A stretch of 64,000 nucleotides of DNA from Anaerolineae bacterium (lineage in GTDB: Bacteria > Chloroflexota > Anaerolineae > Aggregatilineales > UBA2796): positions 1 to 64,000 of the forward strand of contig JAHBVK010000008.1 in NCBI GenBank assembly GCA_019637555.1, written 5' to 3'. Position numbers and translations under genes: made by a program. Shown in pieces: positions 1 to 9,640 of this stretch (its first letter is position 1; each line of letters opens with the position of its first letter). The notes under the pieces are model-generated. The model was not told the DNA's origin. It ran no database searches and saw only the letters and a program-made list of their open reading frames with translations.

Positions 1-2
1 AT

Positions 3-134
3 GACGATAACAGCGGGCGCGGGCGTGGCGGTGATGACGATAGGGATGATGACAACAGTGGTCGCGGCAGCGGGAACAGCGGTAGTGGCAAAGGTGGAAG
101 TGGGAATAGTGGACGTGGCGGCGGAGATGACTAG
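3..134 (+). CDS. C-terminal tail of a Gly/Ser/Asp-rich protein (partial, 5' end outside window)
   Basis: The frame is open from the left edge to a TAG at 132-134. It encodes about 43 residues made almost only of Gly, Ser, Asn, Asp and Arg, with GNSG/GRG-like repeats and a terminal Gly-Asp-Asp. Such low-complexity tails usually follow a folded domain, which would lie upstream of the window. No function can be given. A frame-1 ORF also runs through here, so the frame choice is an inference based on the repeat-like composition. Confidence 0.4.
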   Translation, partial: DDNSGRGRGGDDDRDDDNSGRGSGNSGSGKGGSGNSGRGGGDD

Positions 135-153
135 ACCAAGCAATAAATAGGAA

Positions 154-175
154 GGGCAGGTTTTGAAACCTGCCC
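154..175. terminator. Perfect hairpin between convergent genes (terminator or intergenic repeat)
   Basis: Two 10-base arms (154-163 and 166-175) are exact reverse complements around a 2-base centre, between the end of the Gly-rich ORF and the end of the convergent LCP gene. The GGGCAGGT/ACCTGCCC pattern is like the hairpin at 51615-51634, which suggests a short dispersed palindromic element that may double as a bidirectional terminator. No long T-run follows. Confidence 0.5.
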
Positions 176-208
176 CTACGATAATCGTTATTGATGGTAT
201 TTGGTGGA

Positions 209-1774
209 TCAGCTTCCTTCAGGAGTTGGCGGCGTGTCTTCAGGGAGACCGTAGAAGCACGAGGAACCGTAATCCGGACCCATCTCGATGCGGAAGTCAG
301 AAGTGCGGTTGGGATCGGGCTTGGAGATCACCGACGCCTCAGAGATGCGTAACGCCTTCATGAGCGCGTGCAAACTGTTCGGATATGAACCACCGGTATA
401 GTCATAAAGTACGGTGTAATCGCGGCGAGCGATGGTATCGGGTGGCAACATGCTGACGTTGAAGCCCTCCCACGACAGCCGATCCGCGACCACTTCATCG
501 AAGTTATCCATCGACGGCGCAGCGCCAACTTCTACCGTCGGGCTTTCCCCGCCTAAGCGATTAGTGGACGGCGGCAGCATAAAGTTCTGAACGGCGATCT
601 GCCAAGCATCAAGCTTGGGCAAGAAGACGAACGAACCTGTATCCGCCGTGTACCACGAGTCGAAGTGCGTCCCCTGCGATAGATTGATACGCTGAATCTT
701 ATCGGGATTGATCGCTAACGCGGAAGGTACGAGACCGAGAATGTCAGGCAGTGTCATATCGGTATCGACCAATTTTTCGGCATCTGGCCAGAGGGAGGCA
801 ACCTGCGCGAACAAGCCATTGTCGCGCGCTTGTCGCCACATCGCCTTGAGCACTTCGATCTGGCGGCGTCCCCGATCCAGATCATCGCTGGTAACTCGGG
901 ATCGGACGTACCACAGTGCGGTGTAACCATCGAGCACATGCTTACCAATGTTCAGAGTGTATGGCTCCCAACTGGCAGGATCGTTGTAATCGAGTTCAGG
1001 TGACTTCAACTTCCAGTCTTGAATGCCACAGTCCACTGTGATCTGCAAGCCACCCAATTTGGTGACGATCTCCTGAAAGGTGACGAAATCGACGCGGGCG
1101 TAGAAATCGACCTTGACGCCCAAATTGTAGAGCAGCGTCTCCTTCATCAGCTTGATGCCTTCGCCCTTGCCGTAAGTCTGATTGCCGTAACTGACGACGG
1201 TATTGATCTTTGCCATCGTGTAGTTAGGCACGTAGACGAACAGATCGCGGGGGATGTGCATCATCGAGACGGATTGCGCGGTGCGATCAATCGCCAGCAG
1301 GATGATCACGTCGGTACGCGCTGTCGCACCGGGGGTGATCGTGTCGCTGCCAAGTAGCAGAATCGTCACGATGTCATCGCCGGAGGATACGGGCGTGGGC
1401 AGCGAGGGCGGGATCATGGTGACGGGCGTGTTCACGGGCGTCTGATACGTCCCTTCGATCACCAGTGTGGGCAGCGGCGTGCTGGTAGGGCGCGGCGTGT
1501 GCGTGAAGGTCGGCGTGTTACTCGGAATCGGCGTCCGCGAAGGCTTCAGAGTATTACTTGGCGTGAGCGTCGGCAGATCAGAAGTCGGCGTCACTGCTTT
1601 GGTGTTGGTTGCCAACGGCGGACGAGTAGAGACTTGCGTCGGGCGCGGGGTGTTCGTAGGCAGCCCCTGCGCAGAAGTGGCGACAAGGAAAAACGGAAGC
1701 AGCGTCAACGTGCCGATCAGGGCGATCAGTAGAACGAGCCTTCCGAAATGAACGCGAAATGAATCCGAGTGCAT
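209..1774 (-). CDS. LytR-CpsA-Psr (LCP) family cell-wall glycopolymer ligase
   Basis: LCP enzymes move polyprenyl-phosphate-linked polymers onto peptidoglycan outside the cell. The frame opens at 1870, but the ATG at 1774 is preferred because it places a membrane anchor (residues about 11-32) at the N-terminus; this gives 521 aa. A Thr/Pro-rich stalk covers residues 38-130. The LCP domain is at about 135-325, with the conserved RTD triad at 153-155, the IPRD motif near 174 and the R-S-R...DLDRGRRQ block at 291-305. The C-terminal 410-505 resembles a LytR_C domain. The gene is single and convergent with the upstream partial ORF. Confident at family level; the polymer is unknown. Confidence 0.88.
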   Translation of the reverse strand: MHSDSFRVHFGRLVLLIALIGTLTLLPFFLVATSAQGLPTNTPRPTQVSTRPPLATNTKAVTPTSDLPTLTPSNTLKPSRTPIPSNTPTFTHTPRPTSTPLPTLVIEGTYQTPVNTPVTMIPPSLPTPVSSGDDIVTILLLGSDTITPGATARTDVIILLAIDRTAQSVSMMHIPRDLFVYVPNYTMAKINTVVSYGNQTYGKGEGIKLMKETLLYNLGVKVDFYARVDFVTFQEIVTKLGGLQITVDCGIQDWKLKSPELDYNDPASWEPYTLNIGKHVLDGYTALWYVRSRVTSDDLDRGRRQIEVLKAMWRQARDNGLFAQVASLWPDAEKLVDTDMTLPDILGLVPSALAINPDKIQRINLSQGTHFDSWYTADTGSFVFLPKLDAWQIAVQNFMLPPSTNRLGGESPTVEVGAAPSMDNFDEVVADRLSWEGFNVSMLPPDTIARRDYTVLYDYTGGSYPNSLHALMKALRISEASVISKPDPNRTSDFRIEMGPDYGSSCFYGLPEDTPPTPEGS

Positions 1775-1932
1775 AGTAGTTACACCGTTATTGCTCAAAC
1801 AAACTGGCAAAGTATAGCAGAGGAACACGGGGATGCTCACGCGCTCACCTGACGTTTTCCCCACTGCCAAGTTGATCTCTTTGTACCGTCGCGCAGATAG
1901 GTTAGGATCGTAGGCAGTATCGAGGTTAATTC

Positions 1933-3180
1933 ATGCCGAATCGTCGTAACAGTATTTACGCGCTGCTGATCATCTGCTTGCTGGCGGGGTTGTTCACCGG
2001 ACGCGGCGTGTTCTTCAATATTTCCTATCTGCTCGGTGCACTGCTGGTGCTGTCGCTGATCTGGTCGTGGACAACGATCAATTGGGTGAGCATCAATCGG
2101 CAGACGCGTACCAGACGCACGCAAGTTGGTAGGACACTGGAAGAAGCGTTCACCGTCCGCAACACGGCACTGTTCCCTAAAATCTGGCTAGAAGTACGCG
2201 ATCATTCGGATGTGCCGGGGCATCACGCCAGTTTTGTTGTGCCCGCGCTGCGTCCCTTCGGCGCTTATCGCTGGAACGCGGGGACGGTCTGCTCGGTGCG
2301 TGGCGAGTTCACACTGGGACCGATGACATTGATCAGCGGCGATCCGTTTGGTTTGTTCCAATCAACGCGGCATCTGCCTGCGACTTCCAAGATTCTGGTG
2401 TATCCGCCTACCGTGCCGATGTCTTATTTTGCTGCGCCTGTTGGGTTGCTCTCCGGCGGTGACGCGCAACGACAGCGCACGCATTTCGTGACCACGAACG
2501 CGGCGGGCGTGCGTGAATATGCGCCGGGAGACAGCTTCAACCGCATCCACTGGCGTAGTTCGGCACGCAAAGCGCAGCTATTGGTTAAGGAATTTGAACT
2601 CGATCCGCTGGCGGACATCTGGATGTTTCTGGATATTTCAGCGCAGTCGTTATCCGAGCGTCCGTTCACCCGTGAAGGCACACCCGGTGAATGGTTTTTG
2701 CCGCCCTCAACTGGTGAATACGCGATTGTGGTGGCGGCTTCCATCGCTCAATATTTTCTGGTCAAGGAACGCGCCTTTGGCTTCGCCACCTATAATCCGG
2801 TGCGCTGTATCTTCCAGCCAGATCGCGGTAATCGGCAGTTGACCAAAATTCTAGAAACGCTGGCAATGGCGCGATTCGAGTCGGAGATCACCTGCGAACA
2901 GTTGATGGCGCTGGAAGGGCATCATATGTCGCGCGGGACGACAATCATCATCGTGACCGCCGATCCGACGGATGGGTGGCTGCGCGAAGCGAATCTGCTG
3001 GTGCGACGCGGGTTACGCACTATTGCGGTTATCTTTGATCCGCACAGTTTCGGCAATACGGAAGTTCGCAGCGGCAATGATACGCGCATTTTGCTGGAAG
3101 CAGCAGGTGTGATCACCTACTTGATCCGGCAGGGCGATGATCTCTCGGCGGTATTGAGCCAGCGGCGCACACTGCGCTGA
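1933..3180 (+). CDS. DUF58 domain membrane protein
   Basis: This 415-aa protein has two N-terminal hydrophobic segments (about 8-23 and 26-45). The DUF58 signature REYAPGDSFNRIHWRSSARK lies at residues 194-213, and a vWA-like strand (MFLDIS) follows near 231. DUF58 proteins usually pair with a MoxR AAA+ ATPase and a transglutaminase-like protein and are linked to envelope or secreted-protein maturation. Neither partner is in this window. The start has a GAGG element about 9 bases upstream. The next gene is an FHA protein. Family assignment is confident; the role is not. Confidence 0.85.
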   Translation: MPNRRNSIYALLIICLLAGLFTGRGVFFNISYLLGALLVLSLIWSWTTINWVSINRQTRTRRTQVGRTLEEAFTVRNTALFPKIWLEVRDHSDVPGHHASFVVPALRPFGAYRWNAGTVCSVRGEFTLGPMTLISGDPFGLFQSTRHLPATSKILVYPPTVPMSYFAAPVGLLSGGDAQRQRTHFVTTNAAGVREYAPGDSFNRIHWRSSARKAQLLVKEFELDPLADIWMFLDISAQSLSERPFTREGTPGEWFLPPSTGEYAIVVAASIAQYFLVKERAFGFATYNPVRCIFQPDRGNRQLTKILETLAMARFESEITCEQLMALEGHHMSRGTTIIIVTADPTDGWLREANLLVRRGLRTIAVIFDPHSFGNTEVRSGNDTRILLEAAGVITYLIRQGDDLSAVLSQRRTLR

Positions 3181-3349
3181 ACGCATCTCAGTTCAATCAC
3201 AAAAATTAGGACAGCCAATTCAACGAGCGCAACAGTCGACTATCACAAAAAGTCGAAGTGACCGATAATTCCATTGTATCGACCCAAGTTATCGTCCGAT
3301 CTGCTGCGTCTACACCAGGTTTTACGCTGCGAGGCAAGGCGATTATTTT

Positions 3350-3970
3350 ATGGAAACAGGGGTTTGTCCCTACTGCGGCAGTATCATCCCGAAACGGGCG
3401 CTATCGTGCCGTATGTGCAAGCGGTTGTTCGTGCAGCTAGATGTGACGGAAACAACCGACGCACAGGGGAAAACACGCAAAGTGGTCGCCTTTCCCAAAG
3501 AAAAGATCACGCCGCGTGCGCAGCTAGATGATGAGAACGAGGATTCCACCAGCGACTCCACAAAAATCAGCCCGTTACTTCTAGAGCCACTGAAAGTGCA
3601 CGAAATTGCTTTGTTCATCGAATCACAGCCAATCCCGTTGATCGTGGCGGTTGCACCATTAGCAATTTTAGGTCGGCACGGTCAGCACGAGAGCAATCAG
3701 CCGCAAGTTGATTTAGTACCGTTTGGTGCATTCGAGAAGGGCGTTTCTCGATTCCATGCTTGCTTGCGGCGTGAACATTCAGCATTTGAGATCGAGGACC
3801 TAGCAAGCAGTAATGGTACTTGGCTGAATGATCGACGACTGATGCCGAGCCAACCAACGGCGCTGCGGGCGGGCGATACGATCCGCTTGGGACAGCTCAA
3901 GATGCAGGTGATGTTCATTGATGCGCCCAGCGATAGCGATCAAGGGAAAAACGCTAGTTCGGAAGCGTGA
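3350..3970 (+). CDS. Zinc-ribbon plus FHA domain protein
   Basis: This is a 206-aa soluble protein. The N-terminus carries two CxxC knuckles (C6-C9 and C20-C23), typical of a treble-clef zinc ribbon. A charged linker follows. The FHA phosphothreonine-binding domain covers about 88-192, with G108-R109, S133-R134-x-H136 and S154-N155-G156-T157, the residues that normally contact phosphopeptide. It probably reads Thr phosphorylation by a Ser/Thr kinase encoded elsewhere. It lies 170 bp after the DUF58 gene, on the same strand. The binding partner is unknown. Confidence 0.82.
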   Translation: METGVCPYCGSIIPKRALSCRMCKRLFVQLDVTETTDAQGKTRKVVAFPKEKITPRAQLDDENEDSTSDSTKISPLLLEPLKVHEIALFIESQPIPLIVAVAPLAILGRHGQHESNQPQVDLVPFGAFEKGVSRFHACLRREHSAFEIEDLASSNGTWLNDRRLMPSQPTALRAGDTIRLGQLKMQVMFIDAPSDSDQGKNASSEA

Positions 3971-3972
3971 AG

Positions 3973-4035
3973 ATTAGCCTCACCCCCTAACTCCCTCACC
4001 CACTTCGTGGAGAGGGGAGAACCGAGAGGCATAGG
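3973..4035. repeat. Intergenic repeat-like element with TTCG-capped hairpin
   Basis: After the FHA stop there is a pyrimidine-rich stretch (CCTCACCCCCTAACTCCCTC) followed by a CCAC-TTCG-GTGG hairpin and a purine-rich GAGAGGGGAG segment that can pair back to the first part. A degraded relative is seen near 24308-24372 after xseB, with the same CTCACCCC start and GAGAGGC end. It behaves like a dispersed intergenic hairpin element; a terminator role is possible. Confidence 0.45.
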
Positions 4036-4128
4036 TTGGTAGTTGCGCCTACCACTAGCATTGTGCATTGACGATAGGTTGACCGCCTGCAATAATCGCA
4101 GCAGCAGCAAGTAAGTAATGGTTGATGA

Positions 4129-5166
4129 ATGATGGCTAATCAGGAATTGTTCCCCCTGAATCCTGTTCGGATTGGAAATATCACGATTGAAACGCCGCTG
4201 TTCCTCGCGCCGATGGCGGGGCAGACGAATCACGCCTTCCGCACAATTGCGCGGGAATTGGGTGACTGCGGTTTGGTCTGTACCGAACTGTTGAGCAGTA
4301 TGGCGATGCACTACAAGAGCGAACGCACCTTCAATATGTTCGACTGGACGCCAGATGAGAGTCCGTTTGCGGTGCAGCTTTACGGCAGCGATCCGCAGAT
4401 CATGGCGGATGCGGCGCGGCTGGTGGTGGATCACGGTGCGGACATCGTGGACATCAACATGGGCTGCTGGGTTCCGAAGGTAGCTAAGACTGGTGCGGGT
4501 GCGGCGCTGCTGCGCGATGTGTGCACGGCAACTAGTGTGGTCGAAGCGGTGGTTAAAGCCGTCAACGTACCCGTAACGGTGAAGGTACGCAGCGGATTCA
4601 CGCCCGACAATTTGACGGCTGTTCCGTTCGCTAAAGCTGCTGAAGCGTGTGGTGTGAAGGCGATTGCTGTTCATGCGCGCACGGCGTCCCAGGGATTTTC
4701 CGGCAAGGCAGATTGGGACATGATCCGGCAGGTGAAGGAAGTAGTCAGCGATATTCCAGTGATCGGCAACGGCGATGTGAAAACCGCTGAAGATGCGGCA
4801 ACGATGCTGCGTACTACTGGCTGCGACGGTGTGATGATCGGGCGGGCGGCGTTGGGCAATCCGTGGATTTTCCATCAGATCGCGCACGAGCTACGCACAG
4901 GCGAGAAAGTAGCGCTGCCAACACCACAGGAACGCGCCCGAATTGCACTGCGCCATGCGTGGATCACCATGGAGACCACGCAGATGCCGGAGCGACAGGC
5001 GATCCTTGAACTGCGCGGACAGCTCACGCAGTATCACTTGGGTGTGCGCTATGCTGCCAAGCTGCGGGATCGGTTGGTGCGCGTCGAGTCACTGGCGGAG
5101 ATCGAGGTGGTGCTCAACGAGGCAATCGCGCTGGCAGATGCGGGCGAGCTGCAGTTGGCGTCGTGA
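4129..5166 (+). CDS. dusB: tRNA-dihydrouridine synthase (DusB-like)
   Basis: This FMN/NADPH enzyme reduces uridines in tRNA D-loops. The 345-aa product has the N-terminal TIM-barrel motif APMAGQTNHAFR (residues 27-38) and the catalytic-loop cysteine C113 in the IN-MGC motif. The late barrel carries an IGNGD and a GVMIGRAALGNPWIF phosphate-binding stretch. The Cys is followed by Trp where Dus proteins usually have Pro. ATGs at 4129 and 4132 are both possible starts, and no strong Shine-Dalgarno is seen. The gene stands alone and converges with the next. The DusB assignment within the family is by overall likeness. Confidence 0.88.
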   Translation: MMANQELFPLNPVRIGNITIETPLFLAPMAGQTNHAFRTIARELGDCGLVCTELLSSMAMHYKSERTFNMFDWTPDESPFAVQLYGSDPQIMADAARLVVDHGADIVDINMGCWVPKVAKTGAGAALLRDVCTATSVVEAVVKAVNVPVTVKVRSGFTPDNLTAVPFAKAAEACGVKAIAVHARTASQGFSGKADWDMIRQVKEVVSDIPVIGNGDVKTAEDAATMLRTTGCDGVMIGRAALGNPWIFHQIAHELRTGEKVALPTPQERARIALRHAWITMETTQMPERQAILELRGQLTQYHLGVRYAAKLRDRLVRVESLAEIEVVLNEAIALADAGELQLAS

Positions 5167-5191
5167 GTTAGCGCGACTTAAACCCGTTAAA

Positions 5192-5211
5192 CCCGGCGCT
5201 AAAGCACCGGG
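5192..5211. terminator. Inverted repeat between convergent genes
   Basis: CCCGG-c-GCT and AGC-a-CCGGG arms face each other around AA, between the stops of the dihydrouridine synthase and the convergent dehydrogenase. No strong T-run is present on either side, so it could be a repeat element rather than a true terminator. Confidence 0.4.
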
Positions 5212-5287
5212 CTGAAACAAGATGCCAACCATTTGGGATTAGAGTCAGCCTAGGAATTAGCGCCGAGAGCAAAATTCGTTGGGCACG

Positions 5288-6175
5288 TTATTTACCGACG
5301 TGGACGCCTGTTTTGCGCTCCAAGACGGTGAGCACGGCAGCGTTATCGAGTTCGCCATCGCCCGCTTGCACCATTTCGTTGAACATCTGTTGAGTGGCTG
5401 CGCTTAAGGGCACAGGAACCTCGTAGGTTTTTGCAGTGTCTAAGACGATGTTCAGGTCTTTGAGCTGCATGTAAGCCTTGAAGCCGGGGGTGCGGATGCC
5501 CTGCGACAAGCGCGGAGGTTTGTTATCCAGCGTCCAGCATTGCGCCGCGCCGCCTTTGATCGCTTCCACCACCTTGAAGGGATCGACACCGCCTTTTTGC
5601 GCGAACACTAGCAGTTCGCCCATCGCTGCCATCTGCGCGGCGACCATGATCTGATTGGCGGCTTTAGCGATCTGACCCGCACCGCTATCACCGACCAGTA
5701 CCCAACTCTTGCCCATCGCCTGCCACAGCGGGATCAACTTCTCAAAGGCGTCCTGCGGTCCACCGATCATGAACACCAGCGTGCCCTGCTGGGCGCCGAT
5801 CTGACCGCCGCTGACGGGGGCATCCAGCGCCACGATGCCTGCTTTGCCCAGTTCCACCGAGATTTTACGCGCGGTTTCCGGTTTGATGGTGCTGTTATCC
5901 ACAAAGATCAAGCCTTCGTGCGCGCCTTCGATGATGCCGTCTTTGCCCAACGCCACAAGTTCCACATCAGGCGAGTCGGGCAGATTGGTGAACACGACAT
6001 CGACTTGCTGCGCCACTTCACGCGCTGAGGTAGCGGCGGTTGCCCCTTCGCTGACCAGTTGATCGACAATGGCGCGACTGCGGTTATGCACCACCAGCGG
6101 AAAGCCTGCTTTGAGCAAGTTCCGCGCCATCGCTGATCCCATTAATCCCAGACCGATATAGCCTACGCGCATCAT
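5288..6175 (-). CDS. NAD(P)-dependent beta-hydroxyacid dehydrogenase (3-hydroxyisobutyrate / tartronate semialdehyde reductase family)
   Basis: The 295-aa protein begins with the Rossmann dinucleotide motif GLGLMG (residues 8-13). It carries the substrate-binding DAPVSGG stretch (118-124) and the catalytic lysine K171 in the GQIAKAANQ motif, followed by the all-helical C-terminal domain with QLKDLN. This matches 3-hydroxyisobutyrate dehydrogenase and 2-hydroxy-3-oxopropionate reductase (GarR). Sequence alone does not separate these substrates, and no pathway neighbours help. It starts at tandem ATGs (6175/6172). Confidence 0.88.
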   Translation of the reverse strand: MMRVGYIGLGLMGSAMARNLLKAGFPLVVHNRSRAIVDQLVSEGATAATSAREVAQQVDVVFTNLPDSPDVELVALGKDGIIEGAHEGLIFVDNSTIKPETARKISVELGKAGIVALDAPVSGGQIGAQQGTLVFMIGGPQDAFEKLIPLWQAMGKSWVLVGDSGAGQIAKAANQIMVAAQMAAMGELLVFAQKGGVDPFKVVEAIKGGAAQCWTLDNKPPRLSQGIRTPGFKAYMQLKDLNIVLDTAKTYEVPVPLSAATQQMFNEMVQAGDGELDNAAVLTVLERKTGVHVGK

Positions 6176-6306
6176 GCTGCTTGTTCCCTTCGTTTCATTG
6201 TGCGATTGTATTAAGAAAGTGCAGAGTTTAGCAGATTAGCGCGCAGGCAGGGAACAGAGGATAATCGCCGCAACTGGCGCGATAGTGTTGTTCATGAGAA
6301 AGCGCG

Positions 6307-7302
6307 ATGACGGAAACGATCAAAACAGCCAACGCTGCTACACAACCTGCTTATTTGTCACGACGCGGCGTGCTGACGCTTTTCCTCGCGGTAATGGCGG
6401 CTACCTTTGCCCTGTTCATCCTGATCAGTGGGATAGAGCGCACGCTGCTGCGCTTGGTGGGTGCGGTGTTTATCGTCGGCGGTTTCGGCGCAATCGCCAT
6501 GCTGCTGCTGCAAATGCCGCTGCAACAGGTGGTTGGGAAACGGGCGCGGGTGATCCAGATCGTGATCGCGCTGGTAGCGGGTGCGTCGTTATGGCTTCCC
6601 GCGCTTTGGCTAAATCTAATCGTGAATAACTCGTTAGATAGTTTGATCGGCGGATTGCCGCTGGCGAACGAATTTACAGGTGCAAGCCGGATCGCGGTGA
6701 TCGTTCAATTCGGCGTCGTGATTCCGCTGCTGCACGCCTTTTTGTTTCTAGGCGTAATCCAGCGCGGATCGACGTGGCGGCAGTCACTAACTGGTGTGAT
6801 CATTGTGGCGCTGTTGTACGGCGTGTACGCCTTGCTGAGTAACGATCTGGCGACCAGCGCCGCTTTGCCGTACTTCCTGGTTGCGTTCGTGGCTGCGTTG
6901 GCGGTCTATTTCACCGATTCGATGTGGACGGGTGCTGGCGTGTTGATCGGTTATCACATTGTCCGCCCTTTGATCGATCAGACACAACTGCTGGCGAACT
7001 TGCAGCTATTTCTGCTCAGTGATATGAGTGCGGGCAGCGATGCGGCGCTCTATGGCGGGCGCTTCCTGCTGCTGGTGCTGATCGGTGGGTTCGTGTCCTT
7101 TTTGTGTCTGCAAATGCTGCGCGTGACGGCTGATCAGCCGGTGCAAGACGCCGAACCAGCGGTTAAAGAGCCGGGACGGTTATGGTGGCTGCCACTGATC
7201 CTACTGGTGCTGTTGATCGGTGTGATCCTGTACAGCGAAATCCGGCTGAGACTGCTCAATCCAATCTCAGATACGGGGGCACCGTTTACGTTGACACAGT
7301 AG
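6307..7302 (+). CDS. Multi-pass membrane protein, degenerate CPBP (Abi/CAAX-protease-like) family candidate
   Basis: This 331-aa protein has about eight hydrophobic segments. The middle part, [17 protein letters not shown] followed by [10 protein letters not shown] and later [14 protein letters not shown], follows the layout of CPBP intramembrane proteases. In those, motif 1 is EExxxR, motif 2 contains F(x)xxH, and a late H occurs in a GxxxxH helix. Here the glutamates of motif 1 are absent (LLHAFLF), so catalysis is unlikely if the alignment is right. The last 17 bases overlap the convergent glgB. It may be a non-catalytic scaffold. Family likeness is an inference by eye. Confidence 0.5.
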   Translation: MTETIKTANAATQPAYLSRRGVLTLFLAVMAATFALFILISGIERTLLRLVGAVFIVGGFGAIAMLLLQMPLQQVVGKRARVIQIVIALVAGASLWLPALWLNLIVNNSLDSLIGGLPLANEFTGASRIAVIVQFGVVIPLLHAFLFLGVIQRGSTWRQSLTGVIIVALLYGVYALLSNDLATSAALPYFLVAFVAALAVYFTDSMWTGAGVLIGYHIVRPLIDQTQLLANLQLFLLSDMSAGSDAALYGGRFLLLVLIGGFVSFLCLQMLRVTADQPVQDAEPAVKEPGRLWWLPLILLVLLIGVILYSEIRLRLLNPISDTGAPFTLTQ

Positions 7303-9544
7303 CCGCGATTGCCGACGCCGCTGCACTAACCAGCGAGCGTGCTTTTTCCTCGCTGGTCGCCAATTTAAGGATCACGATGCTTAATGGCGGGATGGTCAAC
7401 GATAAGCTGTGCTCAAACTCGTAGGCGGGCGTTTGGTGGCTTTGAACACCGCCGTCATTACCAATATTGCCACCTCCGTAATATTGAGAGTCGCTGTTCA
7501 GTAGTTCTTTGTAGTAGCCTGCTTTGGGCACACCAACGCGATAGTGCTGACGCGGTATCGGCGTGAAGTTGCAGCAGATGACGAGGAAATCCTCCTGATC
7601 AGCAGCGTAGCGAATGTAAGTGGCGACGCTCTGCTCGGAGTCGTTAGGTTCGATCCACTTGAAGCCTTTCCAATCGTAATCGACTTCGTAGAGCGCTGGC
7701 TGTGTTTTGTAGAGCGCATTCAGATCGCGCATCCACTGCTGCAACTGCTGATGCGTGCTCCATTCGAGTAGTTCCCAATCGAGTCCGCGTTCCTCGCTCC
7801 ACTCGCGCCACTGCCCGATCTCCGCGCCCATGAAGTTTAGCTTCTTGCCGGGGTGGGTGTACTGATAGCCGAACAGTAAGCGCAAACTGGCGAACTTACG
7901 CCACCAATCGCCAGACATCTTGGTGAGCAGCGATCCTTTGAGATGCACGACCTCATCATGGGAGAGCGAGAGGATGAAGTTCTCGCTGAAGGCATAGGCT
8001 ATCGAAAAGGTGATCAGGTTGTGGTGATAGCGGCGGAATACAGAATCTTTCTGCATATATTCCAGCGTGTCGTGCATCCAGCCCATGTTCCACTTGAAGG
8101 TGAAGCCCAAGCCGCCGACGTACAGCGGACGAGAGACCATTGCCCACGCTGTCGATTCCTCAGCGATGGTGACCGCGCCGGGGCATTCCCGATGTACGAT
8201 CTCGTTAAACTCACGTAGGAAGGCGATAGCGTCAAGATTTTCGTTGCTGCCGTACTTGTTGGGCAGCCACTGCCCTTCTTTGCGCGAAAAATCGAGATAA
8301 AGCATCGAGGAAACGGCATCTACGCGCAGACCGTCGATGTGATATTCCTTGAGCCAGAACAGCGCGTTGGAGAGTAGAAATGTCTTGACCTCATTGCGTC
8401 CATAATTGAAGATGTATGTCCCCCAATCGGGATGTTCACCCTGACGCGGATCAGCGTGGGAATAGAGGTGTGTACCATCGAAGTAACTGAGCGCGTGACC
8501 GTCTTTGGGGAAGTGCGCCGGAACCCAATCGAGGATCACGCCGATGCCGTGCTGGTGACAATAATCCACGAAGTACATGAAATCGGTGGGCGATCCGTAG
8601 CGGCTGGTGGGTGCGAAATAGCCTGTCGTCTGGTAGCCCCACGAGGCGTCCAGCGGATGCTCGGCAACGGGCATCAGTTCGATATGCGTATAGTTCATGC
8701 GCTGCACGTACTGCACCAGCAGCGATGCCAGTTCACGGTAACTGTACCATGTGCCATCTTCTTTGCGCCGCCACGAGCCAAGATGCACTTCGTAGATCGC
8801 CATCGCTTCTGCCAGCGGTTTGCGCTGCGGACGGGATTGCATCCATGCGCTGTCTTGCCAGCGGTAGTGATCAATATCCGCTACGATGGAGGCATTGTTG
8901 GGGCGCAGTTCGCTGGCGAAGCCATACGGATCGATCTTGCGGGCGTTGTAGCCATTGATCGCGAGCACATCATAGCGGTAGATCGCGCCTTCCCTGATGC
9001 CGGGGATGAATAGTTCCCAGATGCCACTGACGCCACGTTTGATCATGGGATGGACGCGCTCATCCCAGTGGTTGAAATCTCCGACGACACTAATGCGCAG
9101 AGCATTGGGCGCCCAGACCGCGAAATTGACCCCCGTTACCCCTTTAATCTCGCGTGGATGTGCGCCCATTTTCTGGTAGGCATCGAGATGCGTTCCGGCG
9201 CTGAACAGATAGAGATCAAAGTCGGTGAGCAGCGGCGGAAAGAGGTACGGATCGGCGAAGGCTTCTGTGCTGCCTTCGTGTGTCTCCGCTTCAAAGTGGT
9301 AGCTGAGTGCACCGATCTCGGCGGGGATTGTGACCTCAAAGAAACCTTCATCGCGCCAGCGATTCATGGGATAGTGCGCGTGAGTGGTTTCGTCAATAAC
9401 AGTGAGCGATCTAGCTGTAGGGCGAAGGGCGCGGATAGAAACATGATCCGCGCCTTCGGGGTGTGCACCCAAGAGATCGAGGGGAGAACCGTGACTGCCG
9501 TGAACCAACGCATCAAGGGCATCGGAAGAAATGTCGGGAGCCAT
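7286..9544 (-). CDS. glgB: 1,4-alpha-glucan branching enzyme GlgB
   Basis: This GH13 enzyme makes alpha-1,6 branches in glycogen. The 752-aa protein is full length with the N-terminal N1 module, a CBM48 domain (about 135-225) and the catalytic barrel. Visible catalytic residues are D409 (LRVDAVSSM), E462 (TIAEEST) and D530 (SLSHDEV), each offset by four from the E. coli numbering. The start is supported by AAGAGGA six bases upstream. It is the last gene of a minus-strand run with a GT4 glycosyltransferase and galE, which suggests carbohydrate storage or envelope glycan work. An alpha-glucan phosphorylase is at 38126. Confidence 0.96.
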   Translation of the reverse strand: MAPDISSDALDALVHGSHGSPLDLLGAHPEGADHVSIRALRPTARSLTVIDETTHAHYPMNRWRDEGFFEVTIPAEIGALSYHFEAETHEGSTEAFADPYLFPPLLTDFDLYLFSAGTHLDAYQKMGAHPREIKGVTGVNFAVWAPNALRISVVGDFNHWDERVHPMIKRGVSGIWELFIPGIREGAIYRYDVLAINGYNARKIDPYGFASELRPNNASIVADIDHYRWQDSAWMQSRPQRKPLAEAMAIYEVHLGSWRRKEDGTWYSYRELASLLVQYVQRMNYTHIELMPVAEHPLDASWGYQTTGYFAPTSRYGSPTDFMYFVDYCHQHGIGVILDWVPAHFPKDGHALSYFDGTHLYSHADPRQGEHPDWGTYIFNYGRNEVKTFLLSNALFWLKEYHIDGLRVDAVSSMLYLDFSRKEGQWLPNKYGSNENLDAIAFLREFNEIVHRECPGAVTIAEESTAWAMVSRPLYVGGLGFTFKWNMGWMHDTLEYMQKDSVFRRYHHNLITFSIAYAFSENFILSLSHDEVVHLKGSLLTKMSGDWWRKFASLRLLFGYQYTHPGKKLNFMGAEIGQWREWSEERGLDWELLEWSTHQQLQQWMRDLNALYKTQPALYEVDYDWKGFKWIEPNDSEQSVATYIRYAADQEDFLVICCNFTPIPRQHYRVGVPKAGYYKELLNSDSQYYGGGNIGNDGGVQSHQTPAYEFEHSLSLTIPPLSIVILKLATSEEKARSLVSAAASAIAATVST

Positions 9545-9640
9545 GTTGTCCTCTTGGTTGAAAATGTAGCGTCTAAGTTGAAGATAATCTTAAACGTTAC
9601 AAGGTACTGGTGCAAAAGAGGACAATGGATTTCGTTGGAT

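Noticed and set aside
1..134. Frame-1 ORF starting at base 1
   Set aside because: It starts exactly at the window edge and overlaps a frame with more protein-like Gly/Ser repeats; treated as the wrong frame.
3940..4887. 315-aa minus-strand ORF opposite the dihydrouridine synthase
   Set aside because: It is antisense to a clear conserved gene, and the product is His/Arg-rich with no motif; an artefact of codon bias.
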